From Methanoculleus oceani (lineage in GTDB: Archaea > Halobacteriota > Methanomicrobia > Methanomicrobiales > Methanoculleaceae), in assembly GCF_023702065.1 (NCBI RefSeq), contig NZ_QFDM01000001.1, forward strand, positions 1 through 64,000: a stretch of 64,000 nt of DNA, written 5' to 3'. Each line of letters starts with the position of its first letter. The stretch's first letter is position 1. The position numbers and the translations under genes were made by a program. Below, piece after piece: positions 17,411-27,742 of the stretch. The notes under the pieces are model-generated. The model saw only the letters and a program-made list of their open reading frames with translations. It ran no database searches and was not told the DNA's origin.

Positions 17411-18232
17411 ATGGAGATGGAGATCGGATTTACCAAACTGCAGGGAAACGGCAACGACTTTATTTTGATTGACGAATTCGAACAGGAAGCCATCCCCGAG
17501 GAGATGAAAGGAGGGTTTGCGGCGCTCTACTGCGACCGCAGGTTCGGCATCGGCGCCGACGGCATCCTCTTCCTCCAGGCGTCCGAGAAAGCCGATATCC
17601 GGATGCGGCTCTTCCAGCCCGACGAGAGCGAGGCCGCGATGTGCGGAAACGGCATCCGGTGCCTCGCAAAGTACGCCCATGACGCCGGCTACGTCAAGGA
17701 GTCCTGCTCGGTCGAGACCGGGGCCGGGATCGTGGCGGTGACGATGGGCTACGCGGAGGACGAGTTCACCGCGACGATCACCATGCCGGCGCCTGCGTTC
17801 GAGCGGAGCGCGATTCCCGCTACGGGGAACGGCGAGTATAAAGAGGAGATCCGCGGTTTCACCGTCTATGCCGCGAACACCGGCGTCCCTCACGCGGTCG
17901 TCTTCGTCAAAGAAATAGGCGCCGTCGACATCGCCACCGCCGGCCCGGCCATCAGGAACCACCCCACCTTCGTTGAGGGTGCGAACGTCAACTTCGTCGA
18001 GACCGCCGGCGATGTGCTCCGGATCCGGACGTTCGAGCGCGGTGTCGAGGGCGAGACCGAGAGCTGCGGCACCGGCGCCACCGCGGCGGCGGCGATCGCC
18101 CGCCGTCTCGGCAACGCCGGGGAGACGGTCCGGGTGGAAACGAAAGGCGGCCCGCTCGTCATCCGCTTCGGCGAGACCGTCACCATGGAAGGCCCCGCCG
18201 AGACGGTCTTTGAGGGCGTTATACCGTTCTGA
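17411..18232 (+). CDS. dapF: Diaminopimelate epimerase
   Basis: A 273-residue cofactor-independent epimerase converting LL- to meso-diaminopimelate in lysine synthesis. Both catalytic cysteines are present: Cys78 in AAMCGNGIRC and Cys219 in ESCGTGATA. It begins with an acidic MEMEIGFTKLQGNGNDF; the ATG at 17417 is equally possible. Length is normal for the family. It converges on radB with a 14-base overlap of the coding ends. A TATA-like GTTTATCAC lies about 45 bases upstream. Confidence 0.95.
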   Translation: MEMEIGFTKLQGNGNDFILIDEFEQEAIPEEMKGGFAALYCDRRFGIGADGILFLQASEKADIRMRLFQPDESEAAMCGNGIRCLAKYAHDAGYVKESCSVETGAGIVAVTMGYAEDEFTATITMPAPAFERSAIPATGNGEYKEEIRGFTVYAANTGVPHAVVFVKEIGAVDIATAGPAIRNHPTFVEGANVNFVETAGDVLRIRTFERGVEGETESCGTGATAAAAIARRLGNAGETVRVETKGGPLVIRFGETVTMEGPAETVFEGVIPF

Positions 18233-18896
18233 TCCCGTCCTCGGTGATCACGAAGTCGAACGAGAGCCCTTCCGGCCGGGACCGGTGCTTCCGGAGCATC
18301 GCCCGCCGGACGCTGTCCTTCTTTTCGAGCCGTATGATGGCCTTCGAGAGGTGCTCGAGCGCCGTCCCACCGAGGCCGGCGACCCGGTCGCGTTCGATAT
18401 CCATGAAGATCTGGTTCGTGATCATGACGGGGATGTCGTACTTCTTCGCAAGCCCGAGGAGTTTTATCATGTGGTGCGAGAGTCTCCGCAACGCCTCCCG
18501 GCCGAGATCGAGTTCGGTCCGGTAGAGGGCGGTCGCCGAGTCCATCACCAGCAGCCCCACGGCGGCCTGGCCGTCCCTCTTGAGCAGCCCTTCCGTATCG
18601 GCGATCATAGCTCCCTGCTGGGCGAAGTCGAGCGGTTCGAAGAGGTAGAGCCGGTCAGCGAACGCCCCGGCGTTCTCCCCGGCGAGCTGCGTAAACCGCT
18701 CCACCGAAAATCCTTCGGTATCGATGTAAACGACCGAGTTCCCGGCCCGGAGAGAGGCCACCGCCGCCATCAGACAGAAGGTGCTCTTGCCGCTCGCGGG
18801 TTCGCCGTAGATCTGGGTGATCGTCCGCCGCTCGAGCCCGCCGCCGAGCAGGTCGTCGAGGGCCTGGCTTCCCGTGCTGACCCGGTCCGGCTTCAT
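18219..18896 (-). CDS. radB: DNA repair and recombination protein RadB
   Basis: A 225-residue archaeal RecA/Rad51 paralogue, made of the ATPase core only, as usual for RadB. Walker A is GEPASGKST at about residues 30-38 and Walker B is in VGLLVMDSATAL. RadB assists RadA during homologous recombination. The start MKPDRVSTGSQALDDLLGG at 18896 overlaps the larC stop by 4 bases (ATGA), so the pair is co-transcribed; a longer frame upstream would run inside larC. Confidence 0.9.
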   Translation of the reverse strand: MKPDRVSTGSQALDDLLGGGLERRTITQIYGEPASGKSTFCLMAAVASLRAGNSVVYIDTEGFSVERFTQLAGENAGAFADRLYLFEPLDFAQQGAMIADTEGLLKRDGQAAVGLLVMDSATALYRTELDLGREALRRLSHHMIKLLGLAKKYDIPVMITNQIFMDIERDRVAGLGGTALEHLSKAIIRLEKKDSVRRAMLRKHRSRPEGLSFDFVITEDGIRTV

Positions 18897-20086
18897 GGCG
18901 CGAGCACACCCCGCTCGATGAAGAGACGGCGTGCAGCCGCCTCGACCGTTCCGGCGACCTCGCGGAGCGGAACCCCGGTCTCCCGTGCGCACGCGGCCGC
19001 CTGCTCGTACTCCGCCTTGAAGGAGGTGATTTTCCCTCCCGACCAGCCGCACTTCACGTCGATCGTCCGTTCCCGGTCCCGGATGGTCACCGTGACCGGC
19101 TCGATTGTCCGTTCGGCGACGGACCGGTGTACCATCGGTATGCACCGGATGCCGAGCGTTCCGAGCTCCGCGGCCATCACCCCCACCAGGCGGTCGGTCG
19201 CATCGGGAGGAGAGATCACCCGGACGAGGTGGCCGCTCCGCCCCTTCTTCATCACGGCGGGAGTAGCGCTTGCGTCCCGGGCCCCTTCCTCCATCAGGCG
19301 GCCGATCGTGTAGGCGAGGGCTTCCCCGGTGACGTCGTCCACGTTCGTCTCGAGGATATCGACCCGGTCGCCGCCGGCATGCTCCTCCGTCGAAAGAAGC
19401 ATCGAGCGGATGACGTTCGGCTTCCCCGGCGGGTTCCGACTTCCCGCCCCGTAGCCGACCGCCCTGATGGCCGCAGGACCGAGGTCTTCGGACCGGAGGG
19501 TCGAGAACTCGGCGAGGAGTGCGGCTCCCGTCGGGGTGCAGAGTTCCCGCTCCTCGTTCCCGGGGACGGTCTTCAAGTCCGATCCGGCGAGGACCGCCAC
19601 GGTCGCGGGAGCCGGGATGGGGAAGGTCCCGTGAGCACCGACCGCAAACCCCCGGCCGAGCGCCACCGGGAGGACGGCCACCCCGGCGACGCCGAGGGAA
19701 TGAAGGGCGGTGCAGGCTCCCACCACGTCGGCGACGGCGTCGTCCGCACCCACCTCGTGGAAGTGCGCCCCCGTTCCGTGGATACTCTCCTCGGCCCGGT
19801 GTATCCGGAGAAAGACCCGCCGGGCCATCTCCCGTGCGGGGGCGGGGGCGTCGCTTTCGGCCACCCGGTCGAGCACCTCGTCGAGGGTGCGGTGGTCTAC
19901 CGGAGCATGCGCTCTCACCCAGACGGCCCGGATGCCGGAGCGGTCTACCCGTTCAATTGTCGGTTCCCCGACGACGGAACGCATGGCTGCCCGAACAAGC
20001 CCCTCATCGGCCCCCAGATCGAGAAGGGTTCCGATGATCATGTCGCCCGCGGCTCCGTTGAACGGATCGAAGAGAAGTATGTTCAT
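18893..20086 (-). CDS. larC: Nickel-pincer cofactor-type nickel insertion protein LarC
   Basis: A 397-residue LarC/DUF111 protein. It starts MNILLFDPFNGAAGDMIIG, a family signature, and carries histidine-rich stretches such as IHGTGAHFHEVGADDA expected for nickel binding. In bacteria LarC inserts nickel into the pyridinium dithiocarboxylate cofactor using CTP. No larB or larE is in the window. The gene is divergent from VAT and shares a 46-bp promoter region. A methanogen has several nickel enzymes, so the true substrate may differ. Confidence 0.9.
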   Translation of the reverse strand: MNILLFDPFNGAAGDMIIGTLLDLGADEGLVRAAMRSVVGEPTIERVDRSGIRAVWVRAHAPVDHRTLDEVLDRVAESDAPAPAREMARRVFLRIHRAEESIHGTGAHFHEVGADDAVADVVGACTALHSLGVAGVAVLPVALGRGFAVGAHGTFPIPAPATVAVLAGSDLKTVPGNEERELCTPTGAALLAEFSTLRSEDLGPAAIRAVGYGAGSRNPPGKPNVIRSMLLSTEEHAGGDRVDILETNVDDVTGEALAYTIGRLMEEGARDASATPAVMKKGRSGHLVRVISPPDATDRLVGVMAAELGTLGIRCIPMVHRSVAERTIEPVTVTIRDRERTIDVKCGWSGGKITSFKAEYEQAAACARETGVPLREVAGTVEAAARRLFIERGVLAP

Positions 20087-20097
20087 GCGTCTCCAGT

Positions 20098-20122
20098 ACT
20101 TATAAATCCCCGAAATATAAGA
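20098..20122. promoter_or_regulatory. Face-to-face larC/VAT promoters
   Basis: The 46-bp gap holds two TATA elements that cross: TTATAAA (20100-20106) lies about 30 bases before the VAT ATG at 20133, and CTTATATTT on the other strand (20113-20121) lies about 31 bases before the larC ATG at 20086. Spacing on both sides predicts leaderless or nearly leaderless mRNAs, and binding at one would block the other. Confidence 0.55.
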
Positions 20123-20132
20123 ACTAGAGGTA

Positions 20133-22550
20133 ATGCCCGAGATATACTTGAAGGTAGATAGCGCTTATCCGGAGGATCAGGGGGCAGGCAAGGCACGGCT
20201 TGACCCTGATACCATGCTGCAGCTCAGGCTCAACCCCGGAGACCTCGTGGCTATCGAAGGGAAGCGTCGCACCGTGGCCAAGGTCTGGCGTGCCATGGTG
20301 AACGACTGGCACCAGGGTAAGGTCCGGATCGATAATTTTACCCGGCTCAACACCGGTGCGAGTATCGGCGACCGGGTAAAGATAAGGACGCTGGACGAAG
20401 AGGACGAGGCGAAACGGGTCGTGCTCGCTCCTCCCGAGGATCTCCCCAAGCAGCTCCCCATCAACTACGGCAGCGTCGTCAACAAACTGATCGACTTTCC
20501 GGTCGTCAAAAACGACTCGGTGCCGATCCAGGCGGGGCTCCCGTTCATGCAGCCCCAGCTCGTCGCGTTCAAGGCCGTGGTGGTCGAGCCGGAGACCGCC
20601 GTGATCATCACCAAGAACACGAAGATCGAGTTCTCCGAGAAGCCCGCAGCCGGATTCGAGGGCGTCAAGAGGATCAGCTACGAGGATATCGGCGGCCTCA
20701 AGGGCGAACTCCAGCGTGTCCGGGAGACGATCGAACTCCCCATGCGGCATCCCGAGATCTTCCGCAAGCTCGGTATCGAACCCCCGAAGGGCGTCCTCCT
20801 TTACGGTCCGCCGGGAACGGGAAAGACCCTCATCGCAAAGGCGGTCGCGAGCGAGAGCGGAGCCCACTTCATCTCCATAGCGGGGCCGGAGGTGATCTCG
20901 AAGTACTACGGCGAGAGCGAGCAGCGGCTCCGTGAGGTCTTTGAGGACGCCCGGCAGCATGCTCCCGCCATCATCTTCATCGACGAGCTCGACTCGATCG
21001 CCCCCCGGCGCGAGGAGGTGACCGGGGAGGTCGAGCGGCGTGTGGTCGCCCAGCTCCTGACGATGATGGACGGGCTCGAAGAGCGGGGGCAGGTCGTGGT
21101 GATCGGGGCCACGAACCGGCTCGACGCCATCGACCCCGCCCTCCGCCGTCCCGGACGGTTCGACCGGGAGATCGAGATCGGGGTTCCCTCAGAGGACGAC
21201 CGGATCCAGGTGCTCCATATCCACACCCGCGGGATGCCGCTTGCGGACGACGTGGCGATCGCCTCCATCGCCCAGCAGACTCACGGGTTCGTCGGGGCGG
21301 ACCTTGCCGCCCTCGCCCGTGAGGCGGCGATCAAGGCGTTGCGGCGTTATCTCCCCGAGATCGACCTGGAGGCCGAGGAGATCCCACCCGAGACCCTCGA
21401 GAAGATGGAGGTCCAGGGCAGAGACTTCCGCGACGCGCTCCGCGACGTGGGCCCGAGCGCCATGCGGGAGGTTCTCCTCGAAGTGCCCCACACCACCTGG
21501 GGAGACGTCGGGGGCCTCGAAGAGGCGAAGCAGGACATCCGCGAGGCGGTGGAGTATCCGCTCACCCAGCGGGAGCGGTTCGAGAACCTCGGGATCGAGC
21601 CCCCGAAGGGCGTCCTCCTCTACGGTCCGCCGGGAACGGGCAAGACCCTCATCGCAAAGGCGATCGCAAGCGAGAGCGGGGCGAACTTCGTGCCGGTCAA
21701 GGGTCCCCAGCTCCTCTCGAAGTGGGTCGGGGAGAGCGAGCGGGCGGTCCGCGAGATCTTCAAGAAAGCCCGCCAGGTGGCGCCGTCCATCATCTTCTTC
21801 GACGAACTGGACGCCCTCGCCCCCGCCCGGGGCGGTGGCACCGAGTCGCACGTCATCGAGAGCGTCTTGAACCAGATCCTCACCGAGATCGACGGCCTCG
21901 AGGAACTCCGGGGCGTGGTGGTGATGGGAGCGACCAATCGGCCGGACATGGTCGACCCGGCGCTGCTCCGGCCGGGACGGTTCGACCGGCTCGTCTACAT
22001 CGGCGAGCCCGGACGGGACGACCGGGAGAAGATCCTCGCGATCCACACCCGTTACGTACCGATCGAGGGCTCGACGATGGAAGAACTCGTGGAACTGACG
22101 GAGGGGCTCTCGGAGAACGAACTCGAGGACCTGGTCCTGGCCGTCGGGGCCAACCAACGGGTGAGCATCGAGGACGTGAGGAGTCACCGCGCCGCGATTG
22201 AGGCGAGCGACGACGAGGGGCTCCGGAGCCATCTCCGGAGGAAGAAACTCGTCGACCTCTTCTCCCAGCAGAAGGTGAGCCTCGACGACCCGGCACGGGA
22301 CCGGCTCCTCGGAGAGATTGCGACCGGTACCGAGGGGTTCGTCGGCTCGGACCTCGAGGCGCTCGCCCGGGAATCGGCCATGCTCGCCATGCGGGAAGGC
22401 TCCTCCCTCGTGAACACGTCGCACTTCGACCGGGCGCGGGAGAAAGTGCACGCGACGATGAACGAGCGGCTGCGGCAGTACTACGGGAAGGTGCAGCAGC
22501 ACTTCAAGGGCGGACTGCCGAAAGAAGTGCAGCCGCCGGAATACCAGTGA
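20133..22550 (+). CDS. VAT/Cdc48-type AAA ATPase
   Basis: An 805-residue protein unfoldase of the Cdc48/p97 family that feeds the archaeal proteasome. An N-terminal double-psi barrel (about 1-185) is followed by D1 (Walker A GPPGTGKT near 230, Walker [12 protein letters not shown]) and D2 (GPPGTGKT near 503, [10 protein letters not shown]). Both ATPase modules are intact, including arginine fingers in RRPGRFD and LRPGRFD. A C-terminal extension of about 50 residues ends PPEYQ. GAGGT precedes the ATG with minimal spacing, consistent with a leaderless start. Confidence 0.95.
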   Translation: MPEIYLKVDSAYPEDQGAGKARLDPDTMLQLRLNPGDLVAIEGKRRTVAKVWRAMVNDWHQGKVRIDNFTRLNTGASIGDRVKIRTLDEEDEAKRVVLAPPEDLPKQLPINYGSVVNKLIDFPVVKNDSVPIQAGLPFMQPQLVAFKAVVVEPETAVIITKNTKIEFSEKPAAGFEGVKRISYEDIGGLKGELQRVRETIELPMRHPEIFRKLGIEPPKGVLLYGPPGTGKTLIAKAVASESGAHFISIAGPEVISKYYGESEQRLREVFEDARQHAPAIIFIDELDSIAPRREEVTGEVERRVVAQLLTMMDGLEERGQVVVIGATNRLDAIDPALRRPGRFDREIEIGVPSEDDRIQVLHIHTRGMPLADDVAIASIAQQTHGFVGADLAALAREAAIKALRRYLPEIDLEAEEIPPETLEKMEVQGRDFRDALRDVGPSAMREVLLEVPHTTWGDVGGLEEAKQDIREAVEYPLTQRERFENLGIEPPKGVLLYGPPGTGKTLIAKAIASESGANFVPVKGPQLLSKWVGESERAVREIFKKARQVAPSIIFFDELDALAPARGGGTESHVIESVLNQILTEIDGLEELRGVVVMGATNRPDMVDPALLRPGRFDRLVYIGEPGRDDREKILAIHTRYVPIEGSTMEELVELTEGLSENELEDLVLAVGANQRVSIEDVRSHRAAIEASDDEGLRSHLRRKKLVDLFSQQKVSLDDPARDRLLGEIATGTEGFVGSDLEALARESAMLAMREGSSLVNTSHFDRAREKVHATMNERLRQYYGKVQQHFKGGLPKEVQPPEYQ

Positions 22551-22555
22551 GAAAA

Positions 22556-22590
22556 CTGTCCGGGGAGACTTCCCGGAAACCTCTTTTTAG
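22556..22590 (+). terminator. Stem-loop and T-run between VAT and the GNAT gene
   Basis: TCCGGG, a seven-base loop and CCCGGA form a stem, followed by CCTCTTTTTAG. It sits in the short space between two convergent genes, a natural position for transcript ends. Confidence 0.5.
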
Positions 22591-23059
22591 CCGATCCGGT
22601 TCCCCGGCGGATATGCGATCAGCCCTTCCTTGACGCCTCTGACAAAACCGCCCTTCTCGTAGAGCCGGAAGACGTTCTCCTCCCTCCTGCCGGTAAGAAG
22701 CATCACCTTGTAGCAGTTCGCTTTCCATGCGTAATCGAGCACGGCGGCGAGAAGGGCCGTGCCGAACCCCCGGTTCCGGAACTCCCGGCGGGTTACGACG
22801 TTCTCGACGAGCCCGTAGGGCCGTGCGCCCCGGGTGAGGTTCGGGAGAATGTGCAGGACGCAAGACGAGACCGGCACGCCTTCGTATTCGAGGAGGAAGA
22901 GATGGGTCCGGGGGTCGCGGCGAGGATATCCTCCCAGGCCGTCTCCAGTGCACGAGCATCGGCCACCTCATCGGCATCATGCATGTGCGTATAGAGCGAG
23001 AGGACCGCATGCAGGTCCTCCCGGACGGCCTCGCGTACGAGCGGCGTGTCGCTCTGCAT
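22587..23059 (-). pseudogene. GNAT acetyltransferase, one-base frameshift
   Basis: Two overlapping frames encode halves of one GNAT protein. The N-terminal half starts at 23059 (MQSDTPLVREAVREDLHAV) and the C-terminal half ends at 22587 with the acetyl-CoA loop RREFRNRGFGTALL and a normal family C-terminus. A single-base loss near 22914-22920, in GCGACCCCCGG read leftward, breaks the frame; restoring one G gives DPRTHLFLLEYEG and a protein of about 157 residues. It is either a recent pseudogene or a sequencing error at a G/C run. Substrate unknown. Confidence 0.75.
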
Positions 23060-23225
23060 ACACTCCGGTTCTACCTGTCCGGTAATCTCCTTTTGGTTTT
23101 ACCCGCCCGGAGTCCCGGTAGTGATCCACAGCCGCGACCGCTCCCGTATCCCCGGGGCAACCTATTTACAGCACCATGCACAAGCATATACATCAAAGCG
23201 CATACATGCCGCCCGGAGTCCCCCC

Positions 23226-24779
23226 ATGCCGAATTGTACCACGTTTCTCGACGCCAACGCCTGTAACCCCAAAAAAGTCGCTCTCGTCGTTCCCTCCACC
23301 GGAGAGTCCTACACCCGTGCCGACCTCCTGGACCGGGCCTCCCGGGTCGGACGCGGCCTCCTCGACCTCGGGGTCGGGCGCGGGGAGCGGGTCTGCATTT
23401 ACCTGGACAGTTCGGCGGAGTACCTGGTGAGTTACCTCGCCCTCTGGCGTATCGGCGCCGTCGCCGTCCCGACGAACCGGGTCTACCGGGAGAGCGAGGT
23501 CCTCTACGCCGTCCGAGACGCAGGAGCCTCCGCCGTCATCACCGACGTAGAGGGTGCGGCCCTCGTCGGGCGCATCCGGGACCGGGCACCGACGCTCCGG
23601 CATATCGTCGCCGTCGGCGGCGAGGCTGCGGGCGCAACCCCCTGGACCGACCTCCTCCGGGCACCGGCGGACCTCCGTGCCGCCCACTGCCGGTTCGACG
23701 ACCTCTGCCAGATCCAGTACACCTCCGGCACCACGGGAAAACCGAAGGGCGCCATGCTCACCCACGGGAACTGGATCGCGGCCATGGATGCCGAGCGGGA
23801 CGTCCTCCGGATCACCGATACGGACGTCTACCTCGGGATCTACCCGATGGGGCACGTCGGCGTCAGCTGGGGCATCGCCACGCTCCGGGCCGGCGGGACC
23901 TACGTCGTCATGGAGCGGTTCGATCTCTCCCGCTACCTCGACCTCGCCCGCGACCACCGGGCCACGATCGTCGCCGGCATGCCGCCGGTGATCCACTCCC
24001 TCCTCCAGACCCCGCCGGGGACCGAGACGGCGCTCGCCACCGCCCGGGTGATGATCAGCGGCGGCGGACCCCTGACGCCCGGGGTCTGGAAGCCCTTCCA
24101 CGAGCGGTTTAACATCCCGATCGTCAACGCCTACGGCCTCTCCGAGACGGTCGTCGTCGGGACCGGGACCGCGATCCGCCCCGAGCACTACGCGACCGCA
24201 GACGAATTCCGGAGCGTCGGCACCCCGGTCGGGTTCTCGGAGGTGAAGATCGTCGCCGCGGACGATCCCGGCCGGGAACTTCCGCCCGGCGAGGACGGGG
24301 AGATCGCCCTCCGCGGGCCGGGGGTGGCGCTCGGCTACTGGCAGATGCCCGAGGAGACCGGCGCCGCCTTCCTCCCCGACGGCTGGTTCCTGACCGGCGA
24401 CGTCGGCCACCTGGACAGGACCGGGATGCTCTATATCACCGACCGCAAAAAGGACATGATCGTCATGTCGGGCTGGAAGGTCTACCCGACCGAGGTCGAG
24501 GACGTGCTCGTCCAGCACCCGGGCGTCCGCGACGCGGCGGTCTTCGGGTGCAGCGACGAGCACCGGGGGGAGGTGCCGGTCGCCGTGGTGGTCCCCTCCG
24601 GCGAGGACGTCGCTCCCGACGATATCATCGCCTTCGCCCGCGAGCGCCTCGCGGGCTACAAGGTTCCCCGCCGGGTCATCCTCGCCGGCGAGATTCCCCG
24701 GGTGAACGGGTGGAAACTCCTGCGGAAGCGTCTGCGGGAAGAGTACTGCGCCGCCGCCGGCGTGCAGGATCGCACCTGA
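23226..24779 (+). CDS. Acyl-CoA synthetase (AMP-forming)
   Basis: A 517-residue class I adenylate-forming ligase. The P-loop YTSGTTGKPKGAM is near residue 163, the A5 motif YGLSE near 303, the hinge DRKKDMIVMSGWKVYPTEVE near 410, and the A10 lysine within NGWKLLRKRL. It activates a carboxylic acid to an acyl-CoA; chain length cannot be told from sequence. The start MPNCTTFLDANA is chosen because upstream in-frame sequence is not protein-like. Confidence 0.88.
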   Translation: MPNCTTFLDANACNPKKVALVVPSTGESYTRADLLDRASRVGRGLLDLGVGRGERVCIYLDSSAEYLVSYLALWRIGAVAVPTNRVYRESEVLYAVRDAGASAVITDVEGAALVGRIRDRAPTLRHIVAVGGEAAGATPWTDLLRAPADLRAAHCRFDDLCQIQYTSGTTGKPKGAMLTHGNWIAAMDAERDVLRITDTDVYLGIYPMGHVGVSWGIATLRAGGTYVVMERFDLSRYLDLARDHRATIVAGMPPVIHSLLQTPPGTETALATARVMISGGGPLTPGVWKPFHERFNIPIVNAYGLSETVVVGTGTAIRPEHYATADEFRSVGTPVGFSEVKIVAADDPGRELPPGEDGEIALRGPGVALGYWQMPEETGAAFLPDGWFLTGDVGHLDRTGMLYITDRKKDMIVMSGWKVYPTEVEDVLVQHPGVRDAAVFGCSDEHRGEVPVAVVVPSGEDVAPDDIIAFARERLAGYKVPRRVILAGEIPRVNGWKLLRKRLREEYCAAAGVQDRT

Positions 24780-24844
24780 CCGGGTAGTATTAAAGAACCG
24801 GCGGCGAATAGGTAGTTTAGAGGACACACCACCGAGGTACAGAC

Positions 24845-25429
24845 GTGGCAGACATCACCAGACGTTCAACAGGAATCGCGGGCCTGGACCTTGCACTCGA
24901 AGGGGGATTTCCGCCGGGCACCCGCATCATCATCTCCGGATCTCCCCTGAGCGGCCTCGAACTCCTTGCACAGCAGTTCTGGCAGGCGGAAGAAGGAACA
25001 GGTGCTTACCTGATGCTCGATGCCGTGCCGCTGGAAGGCATGACCGACGCACGGGGTATGGACGCCGCTGCACTGATCGCGGCCATGCAGGGCGAGAGGA
25101 TCGTCGTGGACTCCCTCTCCACGCTGATCGCCGCCTGGGGGGTAGACGCGGCTACCGAGTTCGTCCTCGAGGACACCCGCGCGATCATCGAAGGAGGGGC
25201 GAACATCGTCTACCTCCTCTACACCGATCTGCACACCCCGCATGAGGAGGCGCGGATGATGCGTGCCGCCGACATCTTCATCACCCTCAGGCACCAGGTC
25301 CACGGCAACGAGTTCGAGCGGACGCTCGCCATCGAGAAACTCAAAGATGCAAACGTGCCGCAACGGGTGATCCCCTACCACATCATCGCGAGAGGCCTTG
25401 AACTCTCGACGACGAGCAGGGTGGTCTAG
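24845..25429 (+). CDS. KaiC/RadA-like protein with degenerate Walker A
   Basis: A 194-residue protein with the RecA/KaiC opening STGIAGLDLALEGGFPPGTR. The expected GxxxxGKT/S loop reads SGSPLSGLEL, without the Lys and Ser/Thr, while a Walker B-like IVVDSLSTLI remains. It therefore likely binds nucleotide weakly or not at all. GTG at 24845 is the start, with GAGGT six bases ahead. It converges on metE with a 4-base overlap of the ends. Such single-domain KaiC-like proteins are common in methanogens; function unknown. Confidence 0.72.
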   Translation: MADITRRSTGIAGLDLALEGGFPPGTRIIISGSPLSGLELLAQQFWQAEEGTGAYLMLDAVPLEGMTDARGMDAAALIAAMQGERIVVDSLSTLIAAWGVDAATEFVLEDTRAIIEGGANIVYLLYTDLHTPHEEARMMRAADIFITLRHQVHGNEFERTLAIEKLKDANVPQRVIPYHIIARGLELSTTSRVV

Positions 25430-26328
25430 CCGGTATACTCGGCCCGGGCCTCGCCCGCCGCAACAACCATATTTTTCAGTTTTCCAAGTGCCGCATCCCG
25501 CGACTGCATCCGCAGACCGCAGTCCGGGTCGATGAGCATGGCCTCCGGCGAGAATACGTCGATACCGGCCTCGATCCGTTTGCGGATGGCCTCGACGCTC
25601 TCGACGCCGGGATCGGCCGAGTCCACGCACCCGCAGCCGATCATCCGTCCGCGCAGATCCTTCCCCGAGAGCACCTCGAGGTTTTGGGGGTTGTTCGCGA
25701 ACTCGAAGTCGAATACGGCGACATCCGTCCGGAGGACGTCGTCGATGACGCGCTCGAGGCCCCCGCAGACGTGGAGGCATACCGGCACCCGGAGCCTGCC
25801 GACGATCGCGTTCACCGCCTCGCGGCCGACGGCGATGTTTGCGGCCCCCGTGGAGAAGATAGGCTCGTCTATCTGGAGGAGCGTGACCCCAGCGTCCTGG
25901 AGGTAGCCCGCCTCGACGGCGAGCGCCTGGGCGAGGTCGAGAACCAGTTCGTCCTTGTTCCGGTAGAACGGGGTCTCGAGCGAAAGGCCGTGCGCGAGCG
26001 TGCTCGGCCCGGTGAGGATCCCCTTCACCTTCGGGTGACGGGAGAGGGCATACTTCGTATCCGCGAGCGTGATGGGGCGCTGGGCGGGCTGGACCTTCCC
26101 GACGACCGAAGACCCGCGGATGCCGGGAAGGTGGGAGGTGAAGGCCCGGATCATGTCGCCCCGGACCTGGCCGTCGGAGATGATATCGATCCCGGCATCG
26201 ATCTGGTCGGCGACCGCTACCTCCACCGCGTGTTTCAGCGGGTCCATGAGGGCGCGAACCCCCGAGCCTTTCACCACCGGATAGCTCCCGACCACCGTGG
26301 TGGGCAGGCGCTTGCTCATCAACGTCAT
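25426..26328 (-). CDS. metE: Archaeal methionine synthase (MetE C-terminal type)
   Basis: A 300-residue protein matching only the catalytic C-terminal half of cobalamin-independent methionine synthase. Zinc-site elements are visible in CLHVCGG, IDEPIFS and CGCVDS. In methanogens this short form transfers the methyl group of a corrinoid protein or methylcobalamin to homocysteine, rather than using methyltetrahydrofolate. The ATG at 26328 overlaps the aspS stop by 4 bases, so the genes are coupled; an ATG at 26319 is a possible alternative. Confidence 0.88.
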   Translation of the reverse strand: MTLMSKRLPTTVVGSYPVVKGSGVRALMDPLKHAVEVAVADQIDAGIDIISDGQVRGDMIRAFTSHLPGIRGSSVVGKVQPAQRPITLADTKYALSRHPKVKGILTGPSTLAHGLSLETPFYRNKDELVLDLAQALAVEAGYLQDAGVTLLQIDEPIFSTGAANIAVGREAVNAIVGRLRVPVCLHVCGGLERVIDDVLRTDVAVFDFEFANNPQNLEVLSGKDLRGRMIGCGCVDSADPGVESVEAIRKRIEAGIDVFSPEAMLIDPDCGLRMQSRDAALGKLKNMVVAAGEARAEYTG

Positions 26329-27614
26329 GGGGTCAGTCTGTGCCGGTCACGCGGGAAGAGCACCGCCTCGCGGATGTTTTGCAGGTCGAGCATCGTCATC
26401 ACCAGGCGCTCGATGCCGAGCCCCCATCCGGCGTGCGGGGGCATGCCGTAGCGGAACGCCTTCAAGTAAAACTCGAAACTCTCCGGAGAGAGTCCCTTGG
26501 CACGGATCCGCTCTACAAGGTTATCATGGTTGTGCACACGCTGGGCGCCGGAGGAGAGTTCCATCCGGGGGTGCATCAGGTCGAACGCCTTGCAAAACTC
26601 GGGCTTCTCCGGGTAGGGCATCGCGTAGTAAGGCCTGATGTCGGTCGGCCAGTCGACGATGAAGTAGTGTTGCCCGATCGTATCCCCGATCGCCCGCTCG
26701 GCAGCCGGGGAGAGGTCGTCGCCGAAGGAGAGTTTCTCCTCGACGGTGCGGTTCGCGATCTCGATCGCTTCCACATACGGGATACGGGGGAACGGTTTTG
26801 CCGGGACCGCGAGGTCGACCCCGAGTTCCGCGAGGTGTTCGCTGCAGTCCCTCGCGACAGCGCCGTAGACGTGGACGATCAGGTCTTCGAGGAGTTCCAT
26901 GACGTCGTTGTGGTCGGCAAACGAGACCTCGACATCGAGCGACGTGGCCTCGTTGAGGTGCCGGACGGTGTTGTGCTCCTCGGCGCGGAAGATGGGGCCG
27001 ATCTCGAAGACCCCCTCGAACCCGGCAGCCATCATCATCTGTTTATAGAGCTGCGGGCTCTGGTTCATGAACGCCTCTTTCTCGAAGTAGGCGATCGGGA
27101 AGAGTTCGGTGCCGCCCTCGGTAGCGGCGGCGACGATCTTGGGGGTGGCGATGTCGACGCAGCCCCGGGAGGAGAGGAAGGAGGTGGCGGCACAGGTCAC
27201 CGCCGAGCGGATGAAGAAGATGGCGCGGACACGCGGTTTCCTCGCGTCCAGGAACCGGGAGTCGACCCTCGTATCCATCTCCGCGGGCACCTTCTCGGCG
27301 ACGTCGAGCGGAAGCGGGCTCTCTGCGACGCTGATGATCTCGAGTTCCTCGGGAACAATCTCGCGCCCGCCGGGGGCTTTCTCGATCGCCTTTACCCTCC
27401 CCTGGACCCTGACCACGGACTCTCGCGAGACGCTCCGGGCGACATCAAGGATCTCTGCCGGGACCTTCTTCTTCGGGATGGTCACCTGGATGATGCCGGT
27501 CCGGTCGCGGATCAGGAAGAACGAGAGTCCTCCGAGATCGCGGACCTCGTGCACCCAGCCGATGATCTCTGCGGATTCGGTTTCCGGGGTTACGGCCCGT
27601 ATTGGTAGACGCAT
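26325..27614 (-). CDS. aspS: Aspartyl-tRNA synthetase, archaeal type
   Basis: A 429-residue class II synthetase. The N-terminal OB-fold anticodon-binding domain covers about 1-105. Motif 2 is [14 protein letters not shown] and motif 3 is [14 protein letters not shown] near the C-terminus. The short archaeal form lacks the bacterial GAD insertion. Archaeal AspRS is often non-discriminating, charging tRNA-Asn too when a GatCAB is present; the residues deciding this were not analysed. It heads a two-gene operon with metE. Confidence 0.95.
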   Translation of the reverse strand: MRLPIRAVTPETESAEIIGWVHEVRDLGGLSFFLIRDRTGIIQVTIPKKKVPAEILDVARSVSRESVVRVQGRVKAIEKAPGGREIVPEELEIISVAESPLPLDVAEKVPAEMDTRVDSRFLDARKPRVRAIFFIRSAVTCAATSFLSSRGCVDIATPKIVAAATEGGTELFPIAYFEKEAFMNQSPQLYKQMMMAAGFEGVFEIGPIFRAEEHNTVRHLNEATSLDVEVSFADHNDVMELLEDLIVHVYGAVARDCSEHLAELGVDLAVPAKPFPRIPYVEAIEIANRTVEEKLSFGDDLSPAAERAIGDTIGQHYFIVDWPTDIRPYYAMPYPEKPEFCKAFDLMHPRMELSSGAQRVHNHDNLVERIRAKGLSPESFEFYLKAFRYGMPPHAGWGLGIERLVMTMLDLQNIREAVLFPRDRHRLTP

Positions 27615-27742
27615 ATGAAAAACCTGGATACAGTATGGGCCGCGGGAGGTATTTTGTTTTGCGCTCCTCGCCGGGGGTGGCCGGATATGGCCGGTCCCGG
27701 ACAGCCGTAGGAAAAGGGATGGCCGGTCCGGGAGATAGGGGG

